From Sphingobium wenxiniae (GTDB lineage: Bacteria > Pseudomonadota > Alphaproteobacteria > Sphingomonadales > Sphingomonadaceae), in assembly GCF_007830065.1 (NCBI RefSeq), contig NZ_VLKK01000011.1, forward strand, positions 1-64,000: a stretch of 64,000 nucleotides of DNA, given 5' to 3'. The first letter of the stretch is position 1. The number at the start of each line of letters is the position of its first letter. A program made the translations under genes and the position numbers. Shown here one piece after another: positions 38,610-47,048 of the stretch. The notes under the pieces were generated by a model. The model saw only the letters and a list, made by a program, of their open reading frames with translations, was not told the origin of the DNA and searched no databases.

Positions 38610-38686
38610 GCGCCCGTAGCTCAGCTGGATAGAGCATCAGACTACGAATCTGAGGGTCGGACGTTCGAATCGTTCCGGGCGCGCCA
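38610..38686 (+). tRNA. tRNA-Arg(ACG), attachment target of island 2
   Basis: A 77-nt cloverleaf with encoded CCA. The acceptor GCGCCCG pairs with CGGGCGC. The anticodon loop CTACGAA gives ACG (read as ICG). T stem/loop is GGACG-TTCGAAT-CGTTC with one G-U pair. The 3' end faces island 2, and the recombinase gene on the other strand overlaps its last 45 nt. Confidence 0.96.
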
Positions 38687-40342
38687 TTTCGGTTCAAAGG
38701 CACGAACGCCTAGCACCGCCGCCTCTACGCCAGAGGCGGCGGTTAGCGTTCGGAGCAGCTCGCTGCGCAGGCCGCGAATACGGACCTCTTTCCGGCTGAC
38801 CACCTCGACCCGCTGGGCGACCGCCCGCACCTGATCGCGGGCGAAAGTGCCGTCGCCGTTCCGCAGCTTCTTTTTCAGGGCGGCTGCAAAGGCGCGCAGG
38901 CTCTCCGGCGTGATCGCCGGGCCGATCTTCACGATATGGGCAAGTGCGCGCTCAGAATCTCCCTTGGCCTGGTCGCGCGTCGCGGTCAGCTCGGCGATGC
39001 GATCCTTGAGCGACGGATCGCTTACGTCGATGACGCCATTCTCGATCGCGTCGTAAAGCCGCTTGAGCTTGGCTTCCGCCTCGGTCGCGCGTCGCTCAAG
39101 ATCGGCGACATGCTCGCGGCGCTGATTCACCCACTCGTCGCGGCGTTCGAGGATCTGATTCATCAGAGCTTCGAGCCGCGCCGGGTCGAGTAGCCGCGCT
39201 TCGAGATGATCGACCACGGCCTCATTAAGCCGATCCATCCGCACGGTGATGCCGGGACAGCCGGTCGCGCCCTGTCGCGCCTTCGTCGAGCAAGTGTAAT
39301 AGCGATATTCCCGCCCGACGCTGCTGGTGCCCGTGCGCAGCGTCATCGCGCCGCCGCAGCAGGCGCAAAAGCAGATGCCGGTGAGCAGCGTCGGGCCGCC
39401 CACCGCCATTGGCGGCATCATCTTCGGACTCCGCGCCTTGAGCGACCGCTGGACCGCCTCGAACTCCGTTTCCGAGACGATGGCGGGCACTTCCATGATG
39501 GCGTGCTCGCTCTCCGGCTTCGGCGTCCTGGTCTTGTGATCGCGCGTGTTGAAACGGTGCTGGCCGATATAGGTCGTGCGGGTCAACACCTGATGCACCG
39601 CGCCCAAGCCCCAGCGCCCGCCGTCGCGGGTGCGGATGTTGTTCTCGTTCAGCCAAGTGGCGATCGACTTGAGGCCCATCGGTCCTCTGTTATCGACGCC
39701 ATTCAGCGCCATGCGGTAGATGCGCCGCACCGTCTCCGCCTGGTTCGGGTCGATCTCCAGCTTCTTCTTGATCTTTGCGCCGCGCTCGCCCGCCGCGACC
39801 ACGCGATAGCCGATCGGCGCACGAGCGCCGTTCCAGAAGCCTTGCCGCGCATTCTCCTTCATCGCGCGAAGCGTGTGCTTGCCGTTCTCTTTCGACTGAT
39901 ACTCGTCGAACAGCGTCATGATCTGGCGCATCATCACGCTCATCGGATCGTCGCCCAAGTCTTGCGTGATCGAGACGAGCTTCACCCCGTTCTTCGCCAG
40001 CTTGCGGACGTAGAACTCGAACTGGAACTGGTCGCGGAAGAACCGCGAGAAGCTGTGGACGACAATGACGGTGAACGTCGGCGGCTTTGTCATCGCCGCG
40101 TCGATCATGGCCTGAAAGGCAGGCCGGCGATCGTCGGTCGCGGTGTTGCCCGGCTCGACGAACTGGGCCGCGACTTCCCAGCCGCGTGACAGACAATACC
40201 CTTCGATCTGGCGGCGCTGGTCGGGAATCGAAAGATCGCTCTCGGCCTGCCGGCCGGTCGAGACGCGCAGGTAGAGCGCCGCGCGGGCGGTCGCCACGAC
40301 CGGCGCCTCATCCTCGTCTCGTCGCAGGGCGGCGCTGGTCAT
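38642..40342 (-). CDS. Large serine recombinase, integrase of island 2
   Basis: A 566-residue protein. The N-terminal resolvase domain has the nucleophile Ser28 in YLRVSTGRQ and the SRFFRDQFQFEFYVRKLA segment. A recombinase domain follows (GPMGLKSIATWLNENNIRTRDGG), then a zinc ribbon (CFCACCGGAM ... YYTCSTK ... GCPG) and a coiled coil (about 415-470). The last residues (NDSNVRPSDS) are encoded by the antisense of tRNA-Arg, and the TAG stop lies in the anticodon loop. Ribosome site GAGGAG precedes the ATG. It probably integrates island 2 at the tRNA. Confidence 0.93.
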   Translation of the reverse strand: MTSAALRRDEDEAPVVATARAALYLRVSTGRQAESDLSIPDQRRQIEGYCLSRGWEVAAQFVEPGNTATDDRRPAFQAMIDAAMTKPPTFTVIVVHSFSRFFRDQFQFEFYVRKLAKNGVKLVSITQDLGDDPMSVMMRQIMTLFDEYQSKENGKHTLRAMKENARQGFWNGARAPIGYRVVAAGERGAKIKKKLEIDPNQAETVRRIYRMALNGVDNRGPMGLKSIATWLNENNIRTRDGGRWGLGAVHQVLTRTTYIGQHRFNTRDHKTRTPKPESEHAIMEVPAIVSETEFEAVQRSLKARSPKMMPPMAVGGPTLLTGICFCACCGGAMTLRTGTSSVGREYRYYTCSTKARQGATGCPGITVRMDRLNEAVVDHLEARLLDPARLEALMNQILERRDEWVNQRREHVADLERRATEAEAKLKRLYDAIENGVIDVSDPSLKDRIAELTATRDQAKGDSERALAHIVKIGPAITPESLRAFAAALKKKLRNGDGTFARDQVRAVAQRVEVVSRKEVRIRGLRSELLRTLTAASGVEAAVLGVRAFEPKWRARNDSNVRPSDS

Positions 40343-40360
40343 AACGCTTCACTCCTCACT

Positions 40361-40606
40361 TCACGGCAGCGGTCCGAACAGCTTGTCCAGCTCTTGCCGC
40401 ATGTGGCCTTCGATCGCGCGCAACTCGGCGTCGCCGATCGGAACTTGCTCCGGCCAGTCGTCAGTGACGACGAGCGGCCCGTCATCGTCGCGCGACCGGC
40501 GCGACGCCCGGCGCGGCGCGACGGGATTGGTATAGTCGTGCAGGTCGTCCGGGCACTCGGCCCAGCGACGGGGCGTGCGGCGACGGACTTTGCGAGGAAG
40601 AGCCAT
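40361..40606 (-). CDS. Small hypothetical protein upstream of the serine recombinase
   Basis: An 81-residue protein starting MALPRKVRRRTPRRWAECPDDLHDY; an ATG 11 codons earlier is possible. The N-terminus is strongly basic, the C-terminus (IGDAELRAIEGHMRQELDKLF) is an acidic amphipathic helix. It ends 18 bp before the recombinase start, so the two are probably co-transcribed; a directionality or DNA-binding role is conceivable but unproven. Confidence 0.6.
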   Translation of the reverse strand: MALPRKVRRRTPRRWAECPDDLHDYTNPVAPRRASRRSRDDDGPLVVTDDWPEQVPIGDAELRAIEGHMRQELDKLFGPLP

Positions 40607-40688
40607 CTCGACACGCTGCCGCGTGTCCGCACTTCGCACAAAGGCTTCATCGCGGCGTAGCGCAGATAGGGTCGTGCGGCGGCGGGCG

Positions 40689-41111
40689 TCATGCTTCGCC
40701 CCACGGATCGACGACCGTTATCCCGCACTCGGCGAAGTCGCGCACATTGCGAGTCGCCAGTCGCGCGCCGCGCGAGCGCACGATGGCGGCAATCTGCGCG
40801 TCGATCTGGCTGATCGGCTTGCCGCCCTGTTTCCGCCCGGCGGCAATCTCTGGATAGGCGCTGGCCGCGTCGGTATCGAACGGCAGCACGCGGCCGGCAA
40901 GATCGACATCGAACATGGGGCGTGCGGCGGCCAGCAGGTCATCGCGGCGGCGTCCCTCGGGAAGCAGCGCCAGTCCGTAGAAGATTTCCGCCTGCGTCAG
41001 CGTCGTCGTGAATACGCCCGCCATCGGCTGCTCGGCAATCCACGCCATGACCCTCGGGTCAGGCTCGCGCCGCATCAGCTCGGAAATGACGTTCGTGTCG
41101 AGAACAATCAT
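40689..41111 (-). CDS. PIN-domain toxin, VapC/FitB type
   Basis: A 140-residue protein starting MIVLDTNVISELMRREPD, with the PIN-domain acidic residues in LDTN, SEL, QIDAQIAA and the later FDTD/DFAECG positions. These toxins cut tRNA or rRNA; the antitoxin upstream is FitA-like, so FitB is the closest description. It overlaps the antitoxin stop by 4 bp. It probably helps maintain island 2. Confidence 0.9.
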   Translation of the reverse strand: MIVLDTNVISELMRREPDPRVMAWIAEQPMAGVFTTTLTQAEIFYGLALLPEGRRRDDLLAAARPMFDVDLAGRVLPFDTDAASAYPEIAAGRKQGGKPISQIDAQIAAIVRSRGARLATRNVRDFAECGITVVDPWGEA

Positions 41112-41353
41112 TCGCCGAAGTCCACCGCCCGGATCGGCTCGCGGTACAGCTCAGGCAGATCGACACCGCCCAGCGCGCCGAACCTCTCATGGATGGCCTG
41201 TCCCAAATTGCGAGGCCGGGGGATTTCGGTCGAGAGCGCTGAACGCAGGATGTCGCGGGCCTCGTCTTCCATCGACCGACCGTGCATCGCAGCGCGCAGG
41301 CGCAGACGATTTTTGATCGCATCGTCGATGTTTCGGATCGTCATGACTGCCAT
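41108..41353 (-). CDS. FitA-like ribbon-helix-helix antitoxin
   Basis: An 81-residue protein starting MAVMTIRNIDDAIKNRLRLRAAMHGRSMEDEARDIL, a classic Arc/FitA fold. The C-terminal tail would wrap the PIN toxin. The start was set by GGAG six bases before the ATG at 41,353; a Met four codons earlier overlaps that ribosome site. The sequence GACT-GCATGTT-AGTC at 41374-41388, just upstream, is a candidate operator half-site pair. Confidence 0.87.
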   Translation of the reverse strand: MAVMTIRNIDDAIKNRLRLRAAMHGRSMEDEARDILRSALSTEIPRPRNLGQAIHERFGALGGVDLPELYREPIRAVDFGE

Positions 41354-41808
41354 ATGCAACTCCATAAGTCATTGACTGCATGTTAGTCGATGAAGCGGAA
41401 AAGTGCAAGGTCAGGGGTGGCGCCTCCCTGCGGGACCGCCGCTCTATCTCCGCTGCGCTCCGACCGAGCCCCTGACGGGTCTCGTCCCTGCCAGGTGACG
41501 ATCAGCATGGCGGAGTAGCGCTGGCGCGCCGTTCGGCCAATCCGCCGCGCGGATTGTAGTCTTTCCGGTCTTGCGGAGATCGGCCAGGGCTGCGCCGGCC
41601 CGATCGCATTGGTCGTTTCTCTCCCCGTCGATGGGGTGGGCGACGCTTCCCTCTAGGCCCGCCGCGCCGGGCCGCAACGCGCGTGCCGCGCTTACCTTCT
41701 CTACGTTCCGGCCCTTCGGGTGCTGCCCGGCTCCGCCGGCGGGCCTGCCGGTCGCTTCTTCGCCGCCCACCCCATTCCGGGGTGAGTGCGGTTTTTAGGA
41801 GAAGTGTG
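41354..41808 (+). promoter_or_regulatory. Long GC-rich leader of the ParB-like gene
   Basis: This 455-bp segment lacks a credible gene; the frames in it are low-complexity. It contains several potential stems. The last, CACCCC-ATTCC-GGGGTG at 41768-41784, is followed by a T run (TTTTT at 41792-41796) and then by the ribosome site AGGAGA, so it resembles an attenuator placed just before the gene. It also holds the divergent promoter of the FitAB-type pair at its left end. Confidence 0.5.
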
Positions 41809-43854
41809 ATGAACGCTGTTACCGAAACCGTAGCCGCCGAGCCTGTGTCGGGCGTCGAAATCTTCGTGCCGCTCGCCAAGCTCAAAAAGTCCCCGCGCAA
41901 TGCCCGCAAGGTGCCGCATGGGGAAGCGGCTATCGAGGCGCTGGCCGCTTCGATTCAGCACAAGGGACTGATCCAGAACCTTGTCGTGGAGCCGGAAACC
42001 AAGGAGGACGGGACGCCGACCGGCAACTATCTCGTCACCGCTGGCGAAGGCCGCAGGCTAGCGATGCTGTTGCGCGCCAAGCGCAAGCAGATCAAGAAGT
42101 CCGAGCCGGTGCGCTGTTGGCTCGATACCGCCAACGACCCGTCCGAAATCAGCCTGGACGAGAACGTGACCCGGACTCCGATGCACCCCGCCGACCAGTT
42201 CGAGCGGTTCCGCGAGCTTGCGGACGGCAAGGGCTATGGCGCGGAGGAAATCGGCGCGCGGTTCGGCGTGTCGGCTGGCGTGGTGAAGCAGCGGCTTCGC
42301 TTGGGCGCGGTCAGCCCGAAGCTGTTGCAGGTCTATCGGGAGGGCGGCCTTACGCTGGACCAGCTTATGGCCTTCGCCATCACCGAGGACCACGACCGGC
42401 AGGAGCAGGTGTTCGCCAACCTGCATCACAATCGCGAGCCGTGGATCATCCGGCGTGACATGACCGCTGCCAACGTCCCGGCGACCGACCGGCGCGCGGT
42501 GTTCGTCGGGACCGACGCCTATGTCGAGGCGGGCGGCAACATCATCCGCGACCTGTTCAGCGAGGACCGTGGCGGGTTCTTCGAGGATGTGGGCTTGCTC
42601 GACATGCTCGCCGCCGAGAAGCTGCGGGAGGTTGCGGAGCAGGTTCAGGCCGAGGGCTGGAAATGGACCGAAGCGCATATCGACTATCCCCACGCCCACG
42701 GGATGCGGCGCTTCTATCCGCAGCCCATCGCCCTGTCCGACGAGGACGAGGCGCGGTTGGAGGAACTGTCCGCCGAGCATGACGAGCTTGCCGAAGGCTA
42801 TTCGTCCTATGACGAAATGCCGGAGGATGTGGCGGCGAAGCTGGAGGCGGTGTCCGACGAGATCGACGCCATTTCTGCCAAGCGTTCGGCCTTCGCGCCC
42901 ACCGTTATCGCCAACGGGGGTGCGTTCGTGATCCTCAATCACGACGGCACCGTGCGGATCGAGCGCGGTTTCGTGCGAGCCGAGGACGAGGCGCTGGCGG
43001 ACCCGCAGACGGAGCCGGAGGCTGATGGCGATCCGACCGAGCCGCCGAGCGGCGAGGACGAGCAGCGGGAGGACGGCGAGGACGAGCAGGAAATCGACGA
43101 GGAGGACGAGGAACCGGGCAAGCCCATTTCCGACAGCCTCTCCCGCGACCTGTCCGCCTACCGGACGCTGGCGCTTCGCGTCGCGCTTGCCGAGCAGCCC
43201 GCAACGGCCTTGATTGCGCTGACCCACACGCTCACCGCACAACTGTTCTACAGCTATGCGGAGGCCGGTTGCATCGAGGTTCGTCCGACCGTGATCCCCT
43301 TGGAGAGCCACGCGGACGGGATCGAGGATACGCCCTTGGCGGCGCGGGCGAGCGAGCAGCACGAGGCATGGGCCGAGCGGATGCCGCGTGACGTGGCGGA
43401 CCTGTGGGGCTTCATCGTCGCGCTGGACGATGAGAAGCGGACGGCGTTGCTGGCGCATTGCGCGGCTCGCACCGTCAACGCCCTGCGATTGCCGTGGGAC
43501 CGCAAGCCCCGGTCGTTGCAGACCGCCGATCGGCTGGCGGGCGCCTTGGCGCTAGACGTGGCGAAGGACTGGACGCCCACGGTGGACAGCTACCTTGGCC
43601 GCGTCACCAAGGCGCATATCGTGGAGGCCGTGAGCGAAGGCGTCTCCGAGGATGCCGCCCGCCGCATCGCCGACATGAAGAAGCCGGACATGGCGCAGGC
43701 CGCCGAGCAGCTTCTGGCGGGAACGGGATGGCTCCCCCCCGCGCTGCGGACCCCGCAGCCGGAGGCCGAGCAGTCCGCGCCGGTTGAGGAAGCGGAGGCG
43801 GAGAACGTGGCGGAGGTGGACGAGGAAGCGCCTTACGCCGTCGCCGCCGAGTAG
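41809..43854 (+). CDS. ParB/RepB-like DNA-binding protein of island 2
   Basis: A 681-residue protein. The N-terminal ParB nuclease-like domain (about 15-100) has VPLAKLKKSPRNARK and GEGRRLAML. A helix-turn-helix follows (GYGAEEIGARFGVSAGVVKQRLRLG, about 143-167). The long C-terminal half contains an acidic linker (EDEQREDGEDEQEIDEEDEE) and a helical tail. It is over twice the length of chromosomal ParB and has no adjacent ParA. Such long ParB-like proteins are typical of conjugative islands and large plasmids. Start chosen from AGGAGA. Confidence 0.85.
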   Translation: MNAVTETVAAEPVSGVEIFVPLAKLKKSPRNARKVPHGEAAIEALAASIQHKGLIQNLVVEPETKEDGTPTGNYLVTAGEGRRLAMLLRAKRKQIKKSEPVRCWLDTANDPSEISLDENVTRTPMHPADQFERFRELADGKGYGAEEIGARFGVSAGVVKQRLRLGAVSPKLLQVYREGGLTLDQLMAFAITEDHDRQEQVFANLHHNREPWIIRRDMTAANVPATDRRAVFVGTDAYVEAGGNIIRDLFSEDRGGFFEDVGLLDMLAAEKLREVAEQVQAEGWKWTEAHIDYPHAHGMRRFYPQPIALSDEDEARLEELSAEHDELAEGYSSYDEMPEDVAAKLEAVSDEIDAISAKRSAFAPTVIANGGAFVILNHDGTVRIERGFVRAEDEALADPQTEPEADGDPTEPPSGEDEQREDGEDEQEIDEEDEEPGKPISDSLSRDLSAYRTLALRVALAEQPATALIALTHTLTAQLFYSYAEAGCIEVRPTVIPLESHADGIEDTPLAARASEQHEAWAERMPRDVADLWGFIVALDDEKRTALLAHCAARTVNALRLPWDRKPRSLQTADRLAGALALDVAKDWTPTVDSYLGRVTKAHIVEAVSEGVSEDAARRIADMKKPDMAQAAEQLLAGTGWLPPALRTPQPEAEQSAPVEEAEAENVAEVDEEAPYAVAAE

Positions 43855-43861
43855 CAACCTG

Positions 43862-43893
43862 GGCCGGGGCCGCGTGAGCGGTCCCGGCCTTCC
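43862..43893 (+). terminator. Intrinsic terminator after the ParB-like gene
   Basis: GGCCGGGGCCGC-GTGA-GCGGTCCCGGCC forms a 12-bp stem with one G-U pair and a 4-nt loop, followed by TTCC. The T run is short, but the stem is very stable and starts 7 bases after the stop codon. Confidence 0.7.
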
Positions 43894-44368
43894 TTTCTGC
43901 CGAGTGTCAAAAATCGCGGCCGCGCCCGATGAGGCGCGGCCGCATTTGCAACTCCGATCGACGTAGAGCGGGATCTTGGCCGGGCCGCACGACGCCCCGC
44001 TCGGTGGAGCGCGGCGTCGTCGCCGGAGTGATCTGATAGGCGACTGCTGCGCGTCGGCCCCGACTAGCCGACACCGCAAGCCAGAAGGTTGGGCGCTTGC
44101 CGGGCTAACCCCTGTTGGCGGCTCTTTCATGCGCAAGGCAGGCCGAGCGCCGGAAAATGCGATGATGCGTGAGTCGGCTGGTCGCCCGCTCTTCGGGTTG
44201 CCTCCGCGCTAAGGGCGAGCATCTTGAACGCACCACCCGTTCCGCCGCTTGGTTTGGACGAGTGCGGATTGAACGCCGTGCCCGTCTCGCCCGACCGGCA
44301 CCGCAGCCCGCGGCCTCTCAAATGGCTGACTGTCCGAGGACGGCTTCGCCTTTCTCGCCCTCTGCGCA
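43894..44368. other. Gene-free spacer upstream of DUF736 leader
   Basis: No credible gene was seen in this GC-rich stretch; the frames crossing it have arginine- and alanine-rich shadow composition. It contains small stems (for example around 43,920-43,945, GGCCGCGCC...GGCGCGGCC). It probably belongs to the long leader of the DUF736 gene. Confidence 0.4.
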
Positions 44369-44439
44369 ACGGCGCGGGGCGACTTTTTTCCGCCGCCTTC
44401 GGCTTTGCACCGCGAAGCAAAAAAGTCGCCCCGCGCCGT
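44369..44439. repeat. Perfect 21-bp inverted repeat in the DUF736 leader
   Basis: Arms at 44369-44389 (ACGGCGCGGGGCGACTTTTT plus T) and 44419-44439 are perfect complements, separated by 29 nt. As RNA this would be a very stable hairpin whose right arm begins with A6 and whose left arm ends with T6, so it is not a simple terminator. It ends 108 bp before the DUF736 start codon. Confidence 0.85.
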
Positions 44440-44547
44440 CCTCCGCTGACGCTGCGGTCCTGTCGGATGCGCGGTCGATCACCCCGGACTGCCGAACGCC
44501 ATCGAGGCCGCGATGGGCGCGGCTCCGAAGCAAGACAGGAGTTTCAC

Positions 44548-44844
44548 ATGGCGATCATCGGCACCTTCACCAAGAGCGGCGACGGCTTTAACGGCACGAT
44601 CAAGACGCTCACCCTCAGCGCCAAGGTCAGCTTCAAGCCGATCGAGCTGGAGGGCGACAAGGCTCCCAACTTCCGCGTCACCGCCGGCACCGTCGAATTC
44701 GGCGCCGCCTGGAAGAAAACGAGCCGCGAGAACCGGGACTACCTCTCGGTCAAGCTCGACGATCCGACCTTCCCGGCACCGATCTACGCGAGCCTGGTCG
44801 AAACCGAAACCGCCGGCGAATACGCGCTGATCTGGTCCCGCTGA
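44548..44844 (+). CDS. DUF736 protein (island 2, copy 1)
   Basis: A 98-residue protein starting [29 protein letters not shown] and ending with the [22 protein letters not shown] block, a canonical DUF736 protein. The ribosome site ACAGGAG is well placed. It is a single-gene transcription unit: a long hairpin-containing leader lies upstream and a strong terminator downstream, suggesting high or tightly controlled expression. Function is unknown. Confidence 0.87.
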   Translation: MAIIGTFTKSGDGFNGTIKTLTLSAKVSFKPIELEGDKAPNFRVTAGTVEFGAAWKKTSRENRDYLSVKLDDPTFPAPIYASLVETETAGEYALIWSR

Positions 44845-44853
44845 CCGGCGACG

Positions 44854-44882
44854 ACGCCCCGCTCCATCGAGCGGGGCGTTTC
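44854..44882 (+). terminator. Intrinsic terminator after DUF736
   Basis: ACGCCCCGCTC-CATC-GAGCGGGGCGT is a perfect 11-bp stem with a 4-nt loop followed by TTCG, 10 bases after the stop codon. Confidence 0.8.
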
Positions 44883-44979
44883 GCGTCTATCCCGACGATC
44901 CGGGCTTAGATTAACGCACTGCGCGTCCCAACAAATTGCGCAGCCTCATTTGCCTCGCTGTTCTAGCCCGGTCTATTCA

Positions 44980-46893
44980 GTGCGCCCCGACGGCGCGTAA
45001 CACCAGTGGAGGAAGGTTCCACCCAGATAATTGTCGATAGATCTGGTAGCTGACGAGCGGCTTTGCCGGGTAACCGGCCGGGCCGAAGCCTCGTGACAAA
45101 GGCCGCCTTGGGCGGTTGAGCGATCCGGTGGGCCGTAACGAGTGTGAAGCCTGAGCAGGCCTCGAAAGTGATGATGCGGATGCCGACCCGCCTGAATAAC
45201 GGGGAAGGCAGCATGAGTGGGGAAGCAATCGACACGCGCACCCGCTCGATCCGCCGGGGTAATGGGCACGGCACGCCGGAAGGGTGATGCGGGTAATCGG
45301 GGGAGACCCGTTGCGGGCGAGGGTAGCGGCCTCGACATCGTGCTCGGCACGATGGTCCGGAGCGGGAGTCGGACAGGGTCGTAGTACTGTCGATGCCGGG
45401 TAATGCCGGTGGAGGGAAGGGCCCTGACTTCTGGTGTGCTTTTGACGATGATGAGGTGATGGTGATTGGCGATGAGCCTGCAAACGCCTGATAAGATCCG
45501 GACTCTTCAGAGGAAGCTGTATCGTAAAGCGAAGGCGGAGCCTGCCTTCCGCTTCTATCTGCTCTACGACAAGATCTGCCGCGAGGACATTCTCTACCAC
45601 GCCTATCGGTTGGCCCGCGCGAATGCGGGGTCACCGGGTGTGGACGGTGTGACCTTCGCGCGGATCGAGGCGGCGGGTGTGGTGGAGTGGCTAGCGGGAC
45701 TGCGTGAGGAACTCGTCTCGAAGACGTATCGGCCACAACCTGTACGTCGGGTCATGCTGCCAAAGCCTGGGGGCGGGGAAAGGCCGCTCGGTATTCCGAC
45801 GATTCGGGACCGAGTTGTCCAAACCGCCGCCAAGTTGGTGCTTGAGCCGATCTTCGAGGCGGATTTCGAGGATAGCGCCTATGGCTATCGCCCCAACCGG
45901 GGCGGTGGTCGGGCGGTCAAGGAGGTGCACCGGCTCATCTGCCGGGGCTACACCGACGTGGTAGACGCCGATTTGTCGGGCTATTTCGACAGCATCCCGC
46001 ATTCGGACCTCCTGAGGTCTGTGGCCCGCAGGGTCGTCGACCGGCATGTGCTGCATCTGATCAAGATGTGGCTCAAGGCGCCGGTCGAAGAGCGGGATGG
46101 CAACGGGAAGCGGCGCATGCATGGTGGTCGCAAGGCAACGCAGGGCACGCCGCAAGGCGGCGTTGCAAGCCCGTTGCTCTCGGTCATCTACATGAACCGG
46201 TTCCTGAAGCATTGGCGGCTCACCAGACGCGGCGAGGCGTTCCGTGCCCATGTCATCTCCTATGCCGACGACTTCGTCATCCTCAGCCGCGGCTACGCGG
46301 AAGAGGCTCTGGCGTGGACGCGGACGGTGATGACGAAGCTCGGGCTGACGCTCAACGAGGCGAAGACCTCGGTGAGGAATGCCCGTCAGGAGCACTTCGA
46401 CTTCCTTGGATATACCTTTGGCCCCGAGCATTTTCGCAAGGACGGTCACTGGTATCTGGGCGCAAGCCCATCCCGAAAGAGTGTCCAACGGCTCAAGAAC
46501 AAAGTGAGCGATCTGCTCGTGCCCGGTGAGATGGGGACATGGCCTGATGTGAGAGACCGGCTCAACCGCTTGTTGCGCGGCTGGTCGGCCTACTTCGGCT
46601 ATGGCACCCGTCTACAGGCGTATCGGGCGGTCGATAACCACGTCTACGACTGCGTTCGGCACTTCCTTGCGCGCCGGCACAATGAGCCCGGGCGCGGCAC
46701 GCGCCGCTTCTCTCGGGACTATGTCTACGGAGAGGGTGGCGTCATGCACCTGAGACGCTTGCACATTGGGCCACCATCGAAAGCTGTGCGGTGAAGCCAG
46801 TCGGAAAGCCGGATGCCGGAAATCGGCACGTCCGGTTTGATGAGCGGGGACGGGAAACGGGGCTCACGCCACCGCGCCCGTCCTCGACTCTAC
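44980..46893 (+). mobile_element. Group II intron with intron-encoded protein
   Basis: The 5' end GTGCGCC at 44,980 fits the GUGYG consensus. Domain V is recognised at 46806-46838 (AGCCGGATGCCGGAAATC, then GGCACGTCCGGTTT), containing the AGC triad. Domain VI follows with a GGGACGGG/CCCGTCC stem, ending in CTCTAC at 46,893 (AY end). The open reading frame for the maturase lies in domain IV. The total of about 1.9 kb is normal. Boundaries were also set by continuity of the interrupted minus-strand gene, in which the 5' junction coincides with a TGA stop. Confidence 0.85.
45472..46794 (+). CDS. ltrA: Group II intron reverse transcriptase/maturase
   Basis: A 440-residue protein. Reverse-transcriptase blocks are present: GSPGVDGVTF (block 0/1), RPLGIPTIRDRVVQ, DADLSGYFDSIPH, GTPQGGVASPLLSVIYMN, and the catalytic YADDFVIL. 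A maturase (X) domain follows (LNRLLRGWSAYFGYG). No HNH endonuclease domain is visible, so mobility would use nicked or single-stranded DNA targets. The start is the ATG at 45,472; a TTG two codons earlier is less likely. Confidence 0.95.
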   Translation: MSLQTPDKIRTLQRKLYRKAKAEPAFRFYLLYDKICREDILYHAYRLARANAGSPGVDGVTFARIEAAGVVEWLAGLREELVSKTYRPQPVRRVMLPKPGGGERPLGIPTIRDRVVQTAAKLVLEPIFEADFEDSAYGYRPNRGGGRAVKEVHRLICRGYTDVVDADLSGYFDSIPHSDLLRSVARRVVDRHVLHLIKMWLKAPVEERDGNGKRRMHGGRKATQGTPQGGVASPLLSVIYMNRFLKHWRLTRRGEAFRAHVISYADDFVILSRGYAEEALAWTRTVMTKLGLTLNEAKTSVRNARQEHFDFLGYTFGPEHFRKDGHWYLGASPSRKSVQRLKNKVSDLLVPGEMGTWPDVRDRLNRLLRGWSAYFGYGTRLQAYRAVDNHVYDCVRHFLARRHNEPGRGTRRFSRDYVYGEGGVMHLRRLHIGPPSKAVR

Positions 46894-47048
46894 TGACGAG
46901 GCTGCTCCGGGTTGATCCGGTCGCTCTCTTTCGGTGCCCAGGTAATCAGGGCGAGCGCCTCCGGCGGCGTTTTTCACCGCGACAGGATCGATGGGCTTTT
47001 CAAGGTTGATGGACGGGGCTTTGGCGTTCGGCGGCACGGCCGCGCTGG
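46894..47048 (-). pseudogene. C-terminal remnant of a gene cut by an intron and an IS
   Basis: On the minus strand one frame reads INLEKPIDPVAVKNAA, then GGARPDYLGTERERPDQPG and AASS up to the intron junction. If the intron is removed, the next three bases (44977-44979) form TGA, so the gene originally ended there. With the intron present the frame runs nine codons into intron sequence. The upstream (right) part is replaced by the IS1380-family transposase; how far coding continues before the IS end is unclear. The protein family was not recognised. Confidence 0.6.

Noticed and set aside
41444..41909. Frames in the leader of the ParB-like gene
   Set aside because: Arg/Ala/Pro-rich without domains; the stable stems and the ribosome site argue for a leader.
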